From Bacillus sp. NP157 (lineage in GTDB: Bacteria; Pseudomonadota; Gammaproteobacteria; Xanthomonadales; Rhodanobacteraceae), in contig CP076546.1 in NCBI GenBank assembly GCA_018889975.1, forward strand, positions 186,001 to 250,000: 64,000 bases of DNA, given 5' to 3'. The translations under genes and the position numbers were made by a program. The notes below the pieces were generated by a model, which saw only the letters and a program-made list of their open reading frames with translations, searched no databases and had not been told where the DNA came from. Shown one piece after another: positions 44,401-51,786 of the stretch. Every line of letters starts with the position of its first letter. Within the stretch, counting starts at the first letter, position 1.

Positions 44401-47400
44401 GATCATCGCCTTGCGCGACGAGCAGCCGGAAGCCACGGTCGCGCATATCCTTTACGAGCCCGATCCGCTGCCGGTGGACGACGAGCCGGCCAGCGCGCTC
44501 GATGCCGTTGCCGATGAAATCGTTGCCGACGATGCCGTCGCCGACGATGTCGCCGTGGCCGCGCCGCTGTCGTCCGACGACGAAGCCGAGCTCGACGCGT
44601 TCCTGCACGAACACGAGCGTTTCGACAACGACGTGCGCGAAGCCGAGGCGCATCTCGCTGCCGACGCATCCGACGCCCATCGCGTCGAAGAGACGGCGAC
44701 GAACGACGAGCTGGTCGCCGCGGAAGCGACGCCGGAGTCGCTCGAAGCCGAGCTCGAGGCGATGCTTGCAGGTGAACTGGCCAGCATCGAAGCCGCCGCT
44801 GCCGAAGCCGACGCACCTGTGGCTGAGCCTGTGGCTGGCGACGAGGCAGGTGACGAAACCGTCGACGAAACCGCATCGCCGGCTGTCGTGACCTCCGACG
44901 AACACATCGAGGAGCAGTTGCAGCCGGACGCAGGCGACGGGCAGGGCACCGACCTCGCCCCGATCCACCTGGCGGATGCCGAGCACGACCTCACCGCCGA
45001 GCTGATGGCGTCGCTGGAAGGCTTCGCGATCGACGTTCCGAAGATCGAAGTCACGCCGATCGGCAAGTACGACGCATCGCAGGACGCGGCGTGGCGCGCG
45101 CTCGTGGGCGAGACCGGCGACATGCCGGAACTGACCCTTGACGCTCCGTCGGAAAGCGAATCGGAAAGCGAGCCGGTCGTACACGCGGCCGACGCCGAAG
45201 CCGACGCCGAAACGCTCCCGCAGCCGATGTCGCACGACGGCGACGTCCTGCACCTCGACGACGGGGTCCTCGACGAACAGCCCGATGCGCGCCTGGCGTT
45301 CGAAGCGGACGTCACCGACGAAACCCAGCTCGATCCCGACCTCGCCTTCGAGCCTGAGCTGCAGTCGGAATCCGAGGCTGCTGCCGAGTCCGCGTCCGAG
45401 GCCGAGTCCGAGCCCGAGTCCGAGCCCGAAGCCCCCGTCACCATCGAAGACCAGTCGCACGAGCCGCGCGCCGAGCCCGTGCATGAACCGGTCGACGACG
45501 TGGCCCCGGCCCTCGTGCCCGAGCTGTCGCCCTACGCCGATATCGATCCCGACCTGCTCGAAGTCTTCGTCGAAGAAGGCCGCGAGATCCTCGACCACGC
45601 CGATGCATCGCTGGCGGCATGGCGCACCGAGCCGCAGCAGGGCGAGCATGTCGCCGCGCTGCAGCGCGACCTGCACACGCTGAAGGGCAGTGCACGCATG
45701 GCGGGCCTGCCGCCGGTCGGCGACCTCGCCCATGCGATGGAAGCCGTGCTCGATGCGGTCGCGGGTGGCCATCGCGAAAGCGACGACGCCTCCATCTCGG
45801 CCATGGAAAGCGGTTTCGATCGCCTCCACGGGATGATCCAGTCGATCGCGAAGCTGCGTCCGATCGGGCTCAGCGAAGCCGACATCGAACCGTTCGCCCG
45901 CCTTGCGGGTGCGCCGATCGCGCCGGACACGCTCACCGCGGAGAACTATCGCGACGAGCGCGAAGCCGCCGCGCAGCCGGAGCATGCGGAGACGACCGTC
46001 GTGCCGCCGGAAGCCATCCCGGTGCTCGACCGCGTTCTGCCCGACCTTCTTCCGGAAATGGAAGAAGAGGAGATCCAGCGCGCGTCGCAGGAACAGATCC
46101 GTGTCCGCGCCGACATGCTCGACACGCTGGTGAACCATGCCGGTGAAGTGTCGATCTACCGTTCGCGCCTGGAACAGCAGACGGCCAGCTTCCGTTCGGC
46201 GCTGACTGAGCACGAACAGACGGTGAGCCGCCTGCGCAGCCAGCTGCGCATGCTCGAAATCGAAACCGAAACGCAGATCATCGCGCGTTACCACCAGGAG
46301 CACCGGGACGCGGGCGCGACCAGCTTCGATCCGCTCGAACTGGATCGCTTCTCGCAGCTGCAGCAGTACTCGCGTGCTCTGGCCGAGTCGGTTTCCGACC
46401 TTGTGTCCCTGCAGACGATGCTGGACGACCTGACCCGCCAGACCGAAACGCTGCTGTTGCAGCAGCAGAAGGTCAACGCGGAGCTGCAGGAAGGCCTGAT
46501 GCAGACGCGCATGTTGCCGTTCGATGCGATGGTGCCCAACCTGCGCCGCACGCTGCGCCAGGCCGCCTCCGACGTGGGCAAGCGCGCCCAGCTGGTGGTG
46601 GAGGGTGCCAACGGCGAAATGGACCGCAACATGCTCGATCGCATCAAGGCGCCGTTCGAGCACATGCTGCGTAACGCGGTGGCCCACGGCATCGAGACGC
46701 CGGAGACCCGCGAAGCGAGCGGCAAGAACGCCGAAGGCACGGTGCGTATCCAGGTCGCGCGCGAAGCGACCGAAGTGGTGGTGCGGCTGTCCGACGACGG
46801 TGCCGGCATGGACCGCGACGCGATCCGCGACAAGGCCATCGAGCGCGGCCTGCTGCGTCCCGATGCCCGCGTCTCCGACGACCAGATCTTCCAGCTCACC
46901 CAGGTGCCGGGTTTCTCCACCGCCGAAAAGGTCACCCAGGTGGCCGGCCGCGGCGTCGGCATGGACGTGGTCGCCAACGAGATCAAGCAGCTCGGCGGCA
47001 CCCTGGCCATCGAATCGCAGCGCGGCACGGGAACCACGTTCGTGATGCGCCTGCCATTCACCCTCGCCGTGACCCAGGCCCTGATCGTCCGCATCGGCGA
47101 AACCAACTTCGCCATCCCGATGACTTCGGTGCATGGCGTGGCGAAGGTCGAACCCAACGAACTCGCCCATCGCATGGCGGACGAGCATTCGCAGTTCGAA
47201 TACGCCGGCGAGGACTATGCGATCCACGACCTGCCGCAGCTGCTGGGCGTGCACGTGATCGCGTCGCCCGACGAAGGCGACATCCCGTTGCTGCTGGCCC
47301 GCTCGGGCGACCTGCGTGCCGCCATCCGCGTGGATGCCGTGCTCGGTTCGCGCGAAATCGTGGTCAAGCCGGTCGGCCCGCAGGTCAGTTCTGTGCCGGG

Positions 47401-47923
47401 TATCCTCGGCGCGACGATCATGGGCGACGGTTCGGTGCTGATGATCCTCGACCTCGCCCCGCTGGTGCGCCATGGCGTTGCCCGCCGTGCGTTCGAAGCG
47501 GAAGCGGCCCTGCCGCAGGCCCCGCGCAAGCAGGACGAAGTGCGCGTGAAGCCCCTGGTCATGGTGGTCGACGATTCGATCACGATGCGCAAGGTGACCG
47601 GCCGCGTGCTTGAGCGCCATGAGTTCGAAGTCATGACGGCGAAGGACGGCGTGGATGCACTCGAAAAGCTCAACGAGCGCGTGCCCGACCTGATGCTGCT
47701 CGATATCGAGATGCCGCGCATGGACGGTTACGAGCTCGCCACCGCGATGAAGGCGGACGAGCGACTGGCCGGCGTGCCGATCATCATGATCACCTCGCGT
47801 ACCGGCGATAAGCATCGCCAGCGCGCCTTCGATATCGGCGTCGAGCGTTACATCGGCAAGCCCTATCAGGAGAACGACCTGGTGGTACAGATCAACGACG
47901 TGCTCGGGGTGCTCCATGGATGA
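41474..47923 (+). CDS. chpA: ChpA/PilL: multi-Hpt hybrid CheA kinase of the Pil-Chp system
   Basis: A 2149-residue hybrid kinase. Four Hpt-like sites with a candidate phospho-histidine can be seen: H51 (LHQVHGTLRM), H717 (FHTLKGSGRLVGA), H903 (VHTLHGAIGM) and H1401 (LHTLKGSARM). Between the third and fourth lies an acidic, low-complexity stretch (about 1000-1350) with Ser-Glu runs such as SESESEPV and SEAESEPESEPE. The kinase core follows (DTLVNHAGEVSIYRSRLE near 1555, LRNAVAHGIE near 1730, SDDGAGMD, GRGVGMDVV near 1827), then a CheW domain. A C-terminal receiver has D2077 in LLDIEMPRMDGYEL. The GTG start is four bases after the pilJ stop. The Pseudomonas orthologue has more Hpt domains. Confidence 0.94.
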   Translation: MRLQDHTDFTTLHWVKAELDDALSKARQALESYVEDSRDTYVMHTCAADLHQVHGTLRMVELYGAAMVVGEMEQLVAALIGDRVAHRDDAYAALMRGMMQMPDYLERLQSGHRDVPIVLLPLLNDLRASRGEQSLHESALFTPNLDTPLPVGAPGASDPGVAEDHRSELPELRARFQQQLLAWFRGQGGDRQLLGMRATLDSIAARCYTIAGRRLWWIAAGVLEGLERGVLRAHEKDVRQLIGRVDRSIRELVDGGEEAMLTGDSDELARKLLYYVAQARPGSERLDELRQAYRLDGLLPQASEVEHARGSMSGHNRALLDTVSVAIKDDLLRVKESLDLFLRRPDGDPAQLGPQADVLDRVGDTLGMLALGVPRRVVGEQRRIIGEIATGARAPDEESLLDVAGALLYVEASLDDHIERLGAEGETPLSDSGPSPLPRSEARHILTALMREATTNTSRVKDAIVAFVESSWDHDQLAGTPDMMAEIGGAMRMLGAPRPADLADGIGMFIHRELLGDRRVPNGAQMDRLADALAALEYYLEAAREHRGGLDHILDVTQQSLAELGYWPLPVDEENEELGSEALETIEAEAVEHIAVPSSSEDVGETVSTFADTFDLIDEPPADDVVLPAAAEVAQAAPAPEDDWVEIEEEIEQEVGGTGMAEFAGFQVTVDGIDDEIREIFLEETQEEIDNLRSAVAAWMKDPERIEALTPIRRSFHTLKGSGRLVGARLLGEFAWKVENMLNRVLDGTIGPHEGVQALVGHAVDALPQLKAALEGDAHVNAPIGAIMETADRVAMGDMAFLEDIARNSVKLVRTKVKRRVPRDTIAAVPTAAFASYGRTPEPEPAQVEEPAYVAPPLPPVDAVLLDILRTEVAQYLNIIRANLARAGDGPLPVDDGLLRAVHTLHGAIGMVDIPVLIQVLAPLEGLIKRVRASGVPLRAAGVDALTDAADLVDHVMDLFDTVDPRVPDVSALAAQIIALRDEQPEATVAHILYEPDPLPVDDEPASALDAVADEIVADDAVADDVAVAAPLSSDDEAELDAFLHEHERFDNDVREAEAHLAADASDAHRVEETATNDELVAAEATPESLEAELEAMLAGELASIEAAAAEADAPVAEPVAGDEAGDETVDETASPAVVTSDEHIEEQLQPDAGDGQGTDLAPIHLADAEHDLTAELMASLEGFAIDVPKIEVTPIGKYDASQDAAWRALVGETGDMPELTLDAPSESESESEPVVHAADAEADAETLPQPMSHDGDVLHLDDGVLDEQPDARLAFEADVTDETQLDPDLAFEPELQSESEAAAESASEAESEPESEPEAPVTIEDQSHEPRAEPVHEPVDDVAPALVPELSPYADIDPDLLEVFVEEGREILDHADASLAAWRTEPQQGEHVAALQRDLHTLKGSARMAGLPPVGDLAHAMEAVLDAVAGGHRESDDASISAMESGFDRLHGMIQSIAKLRPIGLSEADIEPFARLAGAPIAPDTLTAENYRDEREAAAQPEHAETTVVPPEAIPVLDRVLPDLLPEMEEEEIQRASQEQIRVRADMLDTLVNHAGEVSIYRSRLEQQTASFRSALTEHEQTVSRLRSQLRMLEIETETQIIARYHQEHRDAGATSFDPLELDRFSQLQQYSRALAESVSDLVSLQTMLDDLTRQTETLLLQQQKVNAELQEGLMQTRMLPFDAMVPNLRRTLRQAASDVGKRAQLVVEGANGEMDRNMLDRIKAPFEHMLRNAVAHGIETPETREASGKNAEGTVRIQVAREATEVVVRLSDDGAGMDRDAIRDKAIERGLLRPDARVSDDQIFQLTQVPGFSTAEKVTQVAGRGVGMDVVANEIKQLGGTLAIESQRGTGTTFVMRLPFTLAVTQALIVRIGETNFAIPMTSVHGVAKVEPNELAHRMADEHSQFEYAGEDYAIHDLPQLLGVHVIASPDEGDIPLLLARSGDLRAAIRVDAVLGSREIVVKPVGPQVSSVPGILGATIMGDGSVLMILDLAPLVRHGVARRAFEAEAALPQAPRKQDEVRVKPLVMVVDDSITMRKVTGRVLERHEFEVMTAKDGVDALEKLNERVPDLMLLDIEMPRMDGYELATAMKADERLAGVPIIMITSRTGDKHRQRAFDIGVERYIGKPYQENDLVVQINDVLGVLHG

Positions 47924-49637
47924 GCGGGAACCGGCGGTCGCGCTGTTGTTCGATGATTCGGCGTTGTCCGCCCACCTGCGCGACGCCCTCGTCGAGCACG
48001 GTGCGCGGATCGTCTACGAATCCGACCTGAAGGCTTTCGCGCCGGCCGAACTGGTCGGCTCGTCCGCCGACGTGGTGGTCGTCGACCTCGACGATCCGAG
48101 CGATTCCGATCTCGATCGCCTCTATGAAACGGTCGAGGGCGGGCATCCGCGCCTGGTGTTCAACGACGCCGACGCGACCCGCGACCTTGCCGGCTGGGAC
48201 CGCGCACGCTGGGCCCGCCACCTGGCCGCGAAGCTGGTCGGCAGTTCGCCGCTGGATCCGCCGCGACCCGGGGATGCCCGGGCGATCGAACCGCGCATCG
48301 CCGCGCTGGCGAGCGAACCGGCACCCGCCGAAGAGCTGCTGGCGGAACCGGTCGTCGACGATCTTTCGATCACCGGCGTACACGGCTATCCCGAAGCACC
48401 GATGGCCACGCTCGATGAGCCGCAGGCCCTGGTCTCGCTGGACAACGTGGCCGACATCGAAGGCGACGTGCCCGACGACCTGAGTTTCTCGACGACGCTG
48501 TCGTCCACCGACGAAGTGGAAGGCGCGGCGGATCCGGAAGACCTCGCCGCCGAGCTCGAAGCCGTGCTCGCCGAAGTGGGATCGGCCAACGTCGATGGCA
48601 CCGATGGTATCGACGACTTGCCGTCGATGCCGCTCGAACTCACCGAACTGGCCTCGCTGGATCTCTCCGGCTTCGAGGTAGTTGACGAGACACCGCCGCC
48701 GGCACCGGCGCCGGAACGCGAATTCGATGCCAGCCAGTTCAGCCTGGCGTCGATGGAGGAGGGCGTTCCGCCCGCCGCTTCGCTGGCGACACCGACGCTG
48801 GAGATCACCTCGCGTTCGACTGAATACGCTCCGCCCCCGGCGCCCGAATGGGACCTGCTCGACCACGACACGATCGTGGCCGACGCTCCCGTGCGTGGCG
48901 ACGCCGCCGACTTCGGCATCGAAACGATGAGTGCGGCCGAGTTCCTCGCGCAGGATATCGTCGACGACGGTAGCGTCGCGATCGAGAGCGGGCTGAAGCT
49001 CGAACTGGTGTCGCTGGAGGATGCCGTGGCGCCTCGCACGGACGGCCACTTCGCCCACGAGATGATCCTCGAATCGAATACCCGTGCCGTTCGCCGCGTG
49101 ATCGCGCTGGCCGGCACGGTGGACAGCGAGGCATCGATCCAGGCGTTCATCGCTGGCATGCCGCAACGCATCCCCGCGACGGTGCTCGTCGTGGCCCATC
49201 ACCTCGGTGACAGCCAGGCGTTCGCAGAGCGCCTCGGACGCAGCAAGGTCGCCGCCGACGGCGTGCCGACCAACCACGGCGAAGTGCTCGTAGTGCCGCG
49301 TGGCGCGCATGTGCAGGTACGCCGCGATGGCGGCGTGATCGTTCGCGAGGATGCCAGCGCGTCCAACATGGCCGGCCCGTCGATCGACGGTGTGTTCAGC
49401 ACGCTCGCGGGTGGCTTTGGTGCCGACGCCCTGGCCGTGGTCTTCGCGGGCCGGGGCAACGATGCCGTGGCCGGCGCGCAGGCGATCTATGACGGCGGTG
49501 GGCGGGTCTGGGTTGAAACGGTGCCGCCGGACGACGAGCGCGGACACATGGTTACCGGCATCCGCGAAGAGCGGGTCGCTTCCTATGCCGGCGACGTTGG
49601 CGCCCTGGCGAAGAAATTGAACGAGGAATTCCCATGA
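47916..49637 (+). CDS. chpB: ChpB-like protein with degenerate CheB methylesterase domain
   Basis: A 573-residue protein. The N-terminus (about 1-110) resembles a receiver domain (ALLFDDSALSAHLRDALVEHG, VVVVDLDDPSD). A low-complexity acidic middle follows. The C-terminal 190 residues are CheB-like, but the catalytic serine region reads VIALAGTVDSEASIQAF, with T401 or its neighbours where CheB has Ser-Thr-Gly-Gly. The catalytic histidine (H428, VVAHHL) and aspartate (D516, VFAGRGNDAVAGAQAI) remain. It is probably inactive as a methylesterase and may act as a scaffold or regulator. It overlaps chpA by eight bases and chpC by four. Confidence 0.82.
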   Translation: MDEREPAVALLFDDSALSAHLRDALVEHGARIVYESDLKAFAPAELVGSSADVVVVDLDDPSDSDLDRLYETVEGGHPRLVFNDADATRDLAGWDRARWARHLAAKLVGSSPLDPPRPGDARAIEPRIAALASEPAPAEELLAEPVVDDLSITGVHGYPEAPMATLDEPQALVSLDNVADIEGDVPDDLSFSTTLSSTDEVEGAADPEDLAAELEAVLAEVGSANVDGTDGIDDLPSMPLELTELASLDLSGFEVVDETPPPAPAPEREFDASQFSLASMEEGVPPAASLATPTLEITSRSTEYAPPPAPEWDLLDHDTIVADAPVRGDAADFGIETMSAAEFLAQDIVDDGSVAIESGLKLELVSLEDAVAPRTDGHFAHEMILESNTRAVRRVIALAGTVDSEASIQAFIAGMPQRIPATVLVVAHHLGDSQAFAERLGRSKVAADGVPTNHGEVLVVPRGAHVQVRRDGGVIVREDASASNMAGPSIDGVFSTLAGGFGADALAVVFAGRGNDAVAGAQAIYDGGGRVWVETVPPDDERGHMVTGIREERVASYAGDVGALAKKLNEEFP

Positions 49638-50104
49638 GCGAGCCGTTACCGCGCGAAATCCGCTGCGTCCTGATCCCGAGCGGTGGCGTGCGCCTGCTGC
49701 TGCCCAACGCGGCCGTCGCGGAAGTGATCACGCTCGCCCAGGTCGCGCCGGTCGACGGCGCGCCGGAGTGGTTGCTGGGCCAGATCGAATGGCGCGGCTG
49801 GCACATCCCGCTGGTTAACTTCGACCACGTGGCGAAGCTGGCCGAGGACGCGCCCGCGCAGGCGGCCCGCGTCGCCGTGCTGAAGGCCATCGGCAATCGC
49901 CCGGACATGCCCTACATCGCCGTGCTTACCCATGGCTTCCCGCGCCTCACGACGCTCAATGCGGAGCTGTTGCTGCCGACCCACGATGGCCGCGACCTGC
50001 CGTTCGGCGTCCGTGCGCGCGTGCTGGTGCGCGACGACACCGCGGTGATCCCGGACCTGGAAGGCATCGAGTCCGCACTCGTCGAGATGAACGAAGCGGC
50101 CTGA
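49634..50104 (+). CDS. chpC: ChpC-like CheW-domain protein
   Basis: A 156-residue single CheW domain: RCVLIPSGGVRLLLPNAAVAEVI, LLGQIEWRGWHIPLVNFDHVA, and PFGVRARVLVRDD. It is the second adaptor of the locus and would link other receptors to ChpA. ATG 49634 overlaps the chpB stop in ATGA. It is the last gene of pilG-pilH-pilI-pilJ-chpA-chpB-chpC. Confidence 0.88.
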   Translation: MSEPLPREIRCVLIPSGGVRLLLPNAAVAEVITLAQVAPVDGAPEWLLGQIEWRGWHIPLVNFDHVAKLAEDAPAQAARVAVLKAIGNRPDMPYIAVLTHGFPRLTTLNAELLLPTHDGRDLPFGVRARVLVRDDTAVIPDLEGIESALVEMNEAA

Positions 50105-50119
50105 GCGGCACATCGGGGC

Positions 50120-50147
50120 TTGACTCGTAATTGAGAATCATTATCAT
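50120..50147 (+). promoter_or_regulatory. Promoter of hemP
   Basis: TTGACT (50120-50125) and TATCAT (50142-50147) with a 16-base spacer, about 33 bases before the hemP start. The Fur box covers the spacer and reaches into the -10. Confidence 0.6.
50127..50145. promoter_or_regulatory. Fur box upstream of hemP
   Basis: GTAATTGAGAATCATTATC matches the 19-base Fur consensus at 15 positions, including all of AATCATTATC. Its position over the promoter predicts repression of hemP when iron is plentiful. Confidence 0.85.
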
Positions 50148-50180
50148 CAACTCCGCACCCTCACTTGCGGAGAGTTAGCC

Positions 50181-50378
50181 ATGTTGATGAGAAGCCTGCC
50201 CCTGACCGAGACCGCCGGCCGAGACAAGGTCGTTCCGCTGCGTGCCAGCGCGGCCCCGACCCGTCGCGTCGAGAGCAAGAACCTGCTCGACGGCTCGCGC
50301 GAGCTGGTCATTGAGCACCAGGGCGCCGAGTACCACCTGCGCCTCACGCGCAACGACAAGCTGATCCTTACCAAGTAA
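50181..50378 (+). CDS. hemP: Hemin uptake protein HemP/HmuP family
   Basis: A 65-residue HemP-type protein. The family signature is in the second half: SKNLLDGSRELVIEHQGAEYHLRLTRNDKLILTK. HemP/HmuP proteins are small regulators needed for haem receptor expression in several proteobacteria. GGAGAG lies about ten bases before the ATG. A strong Fur box and promoter are directly upstream, consistent with iron control. No haem receptor or transporter gene is adjacent in this window. Confidence 0.88.
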   Translation: MLMRSLPLTETAGRDKVVPLRASAAPTRRVESKNLLDGSRELVIEHQGAEYHLRLTRNDKLILTK

Positions 50379-50467
50379 GCACCCCTCTCCCCGACGCCAA
50401 GCCACGCGGTACCTCCCCGGGCCGCGCCAGCCAGGCCTCCGCTCCATCGCAGCAACCGGGAGGCGAC

Positions 50468-51031
50468 ATGTTCGGCTGGCTTTCGTCCTTCGGCGCGTCC
50501 ACGCGCGCCCGCAGCACCCCCACCACGCGCTGGCTCGCGCTCGCGCCGCGCACCCTATTCGAGGGCCTGGGCCAGCTCGGCTGCGTGCTCTACCTCGCGC
50601 CACCGCTGCGTGGCGGCGCCCTCGACGCGCCGGCCGTGGACGGTTGCCTCGTCGAGTCGGCCGATCTCGCGCCGCTCTTGGTTGCCCGACACGTCGGTCT
50701 GACCTGCGCGATCACCGCCGAGGGCCCGCGCGAATGGATCGATTGCGTGGGCGTGGAGGGCGATACCGTCGCCCGAATTTACCTGTTGCCCGACACCGAC
50801 TATCTCGCATGGGACGGTCTTTTCGCCGAAGCCCTGCCGATCGACGCCCCGAACCGCCGCGCGCCGAACCGCGAATGGTTGCGGACCTCGCGCGCGCGCG
50901 TGCTCACGTTCACCCGTCGCCGCATGACGGGCTTCACCGTGCTGGGGGCACGCGATGCGCGCATCTCCACGCTCGGCCACGGCGTGGCGCGCGACATCGC
51001 CATCTCCGAATCGGTCGGCATCGCCGGTTAG
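50468..51031 (+). CDS. Protein of unknown function downstream of hemP
   Basis: A 187-residue protein that I do not recognise. It looks genuinely coded: a normal composition, a GGGAGGCGAC ribosome site before ATG 50468, and hydrophobic-polar alternation (ALAPRTLFEGLGQLGCVLYLAPPL, then VEGDTVARIYLLPDTDYLAWDGLF). It has no signal peptide or membrane helix. It lies 90 bases after hemP in the same direction, so it may share the Fur-controlled transcript and be iron-related. A minus-strand reading frame from 51388 overlaps its last 477 bases. Confidence 0.7.
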   Translation: MFGWLSSFGASTRARSTPTTRWLALAPRTLFEGLGQLGCVLYLAPPLRGGALDAPAVDGCLVESADLAPLLVARHVGLTCAITAEGPREWIDCVGVEGDTVARIYLLPDTDYLAWDGLFAEALPIDAPNRRAPNREWLRTSRARVLTFTRRRMTGFTVLGARDARISTLGHGVARDIAISESVGIAG

Positions 51032-51388
51032 GTTCTGGATGCCTGCTTTGAATGGGGCGTCATAGCTTTGGCGCCACTGGCCGAAGACAGTGAAGATGAA
51101 CGTTGCGATGGGATCGTTCGGCGTAGCCTGGCCTTTGTTCGGAGATGGCTTGGCGTCGGGTTGCTGAGTCGTCGTTGCGCTGACGTCCAGGCTTTCATCT
51201 TCGAGGTCCCCGTCGTCCGCCGAGTCGTCCTCATCGCCCTGGAAAGATCGATTTCCCCTCGGATTTGCTACCGTGTCCACCGCCTGACCGCTCAGCTTCT
51301 GCACGATCTCCTTTTGGCCCGACGTTGCAGGCACGTCGACGATGCCGCTGTAGTCCAACACCGTGTCGAATTTCTTTTCGTCTGACAT
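50555..51388 (-). CDS. Acidic protein of unknown function, probably truncated at its 3' part
   Basis: The frame starts at ATG 51388 with an excellent ribosome site (GGAGG, about six bases upstream). The first 120 residues look real: an acidic, disordered stretch (GDEDDSADDGDLEDESLD) followed by ATFIFTVFGQWRQSYDAPFKAGIQNL. From about residue 120 the frame runs antisense through the plus-strand gene 50468-51031 and becomes an Arg/Gly/Ala-rich shadow. I read this as a gene whose original 3' end was lost at a junction near 51031. A genuine 277-residue overlapping gene is possible but less likely. I do not recognise the family. Confidence 0.45.
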   Translation of the reverse strand: MSDEKKFDTVLDYSGIVDVPATSGQKEIVQKLSGQAVDTVANPRGNRSFQGDEDDSADDGDLEDESLDVSATTTQQPDAKPSPNKGQATPNDPIATFIFTVFGQWRQSYDAPFKAGIQNLTGDADRFGDGDVARHAVAERGDARIACPQHGEARHAATGEREHARARGPQPFAVRRAAVRGVDRQGFGEKTVPCEIVGVGQQVNSGDGIALHAHAIDPFARALGGDRAGQTDVSGNQERREIGRLDEATVHGRRVEGAATQRWREVEHAAELAQALE

Positions 51389-51552
51389 AGAGCCTCCGTG
51401 GAGATGCGTCCGATCCTTCGACGAGAGGCTTCCGACCATACGCGCCGTGGGAACGACGTCGATAGGCCTTAAGCGATAGATGCACTCGCGCCGCGTCGTG
51501 GAAACAACCGGATGCCGCGCGCCGGCCGAAAACGCGTCGCCGTCCCACGCCC

Positions 51553-51578
51553 CTGTAGGAGCGCGCCTGCGCGCGATG
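51553..51578 (+). repeat. GTAG-type REP palindrome
   Basis: CTGTAGGAGCGCGCCTGCGC followed by GCGATG, about 80 bases upstream of the tandem palindromes. Confidence 0.85.
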
Positions 51579-51657
51579 GCGGCCACGGGCCGCCCCTGTA
51601 AAGACATCCCCACCGGCATGCGATGGCGTCTCCGTAGGGCTGCGGACGGAGCGTGTG

Positions 51658-51681
51658 TGTCCGGACAGTTGTCCGCGGACA
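51658..51681. promoter_or_regulatory. Tandem palindromes: likely activator-binding sites of the export operon
   Basis: TGTCCGGACA (51658-51667) and TGTCCGCGGACA (51670-51681) are two perfect palindromes two bases apart, and together they also form a larger inverted repeat GTGTCCG/CGGACAC. They lie about 57-80 bases upstream of the -24 element, the normal distance for NtrC-type enhancer sites. The expected binder is the response regulator encoded at 61531. Confidence 0.65.
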
Positions 51682-51737
51682 CCTCCCATCGTCATCCGTA
51701 TTTACGTAAGTCACGGATTCTCGGCTGGATTTTTCGT

Positions 51738-51753
51738 TGGCACGCGGATTGCT
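51738..51753 (+). promoter_or_regulatory. Sigma-54 (-24/-12) promoter of the export operon
   Basis: TGGCAC-GCGGA-TTGCT fits the consensus TGGCAC-N5-TTGCW exactly, preceded by a T-rich stretch (GGATTTTTCGT). The transcription start is expected near 51764, giving a leader of about 23 bases before the first gene. Confidence 0.85.
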
Positions 51754-51786
51754 GAAGTCCCTGGCAAGTACTCCAGGGAAGCCGCC

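Larger units (their letters stand above)
51389..51786. other. 398-base regulatory spacer before the export operon
   Basis: No convincing gene is present. It holds a forward REP (51553-51578), two adjacent perfect palindromes (51658-51681), and a consensus sigma-54 promoter (51738-51753) before the ATG at 51787. Confidence 0.8.

Noticed and set aside
41453-47917. A 2154-residue open frame antisense to chpA
   Set aside because: It exactly mirrors chpA, has no family motifs, is His/Arg/Gly-rich, and results from high GC at third positions leaving the antisense frame free of stops.
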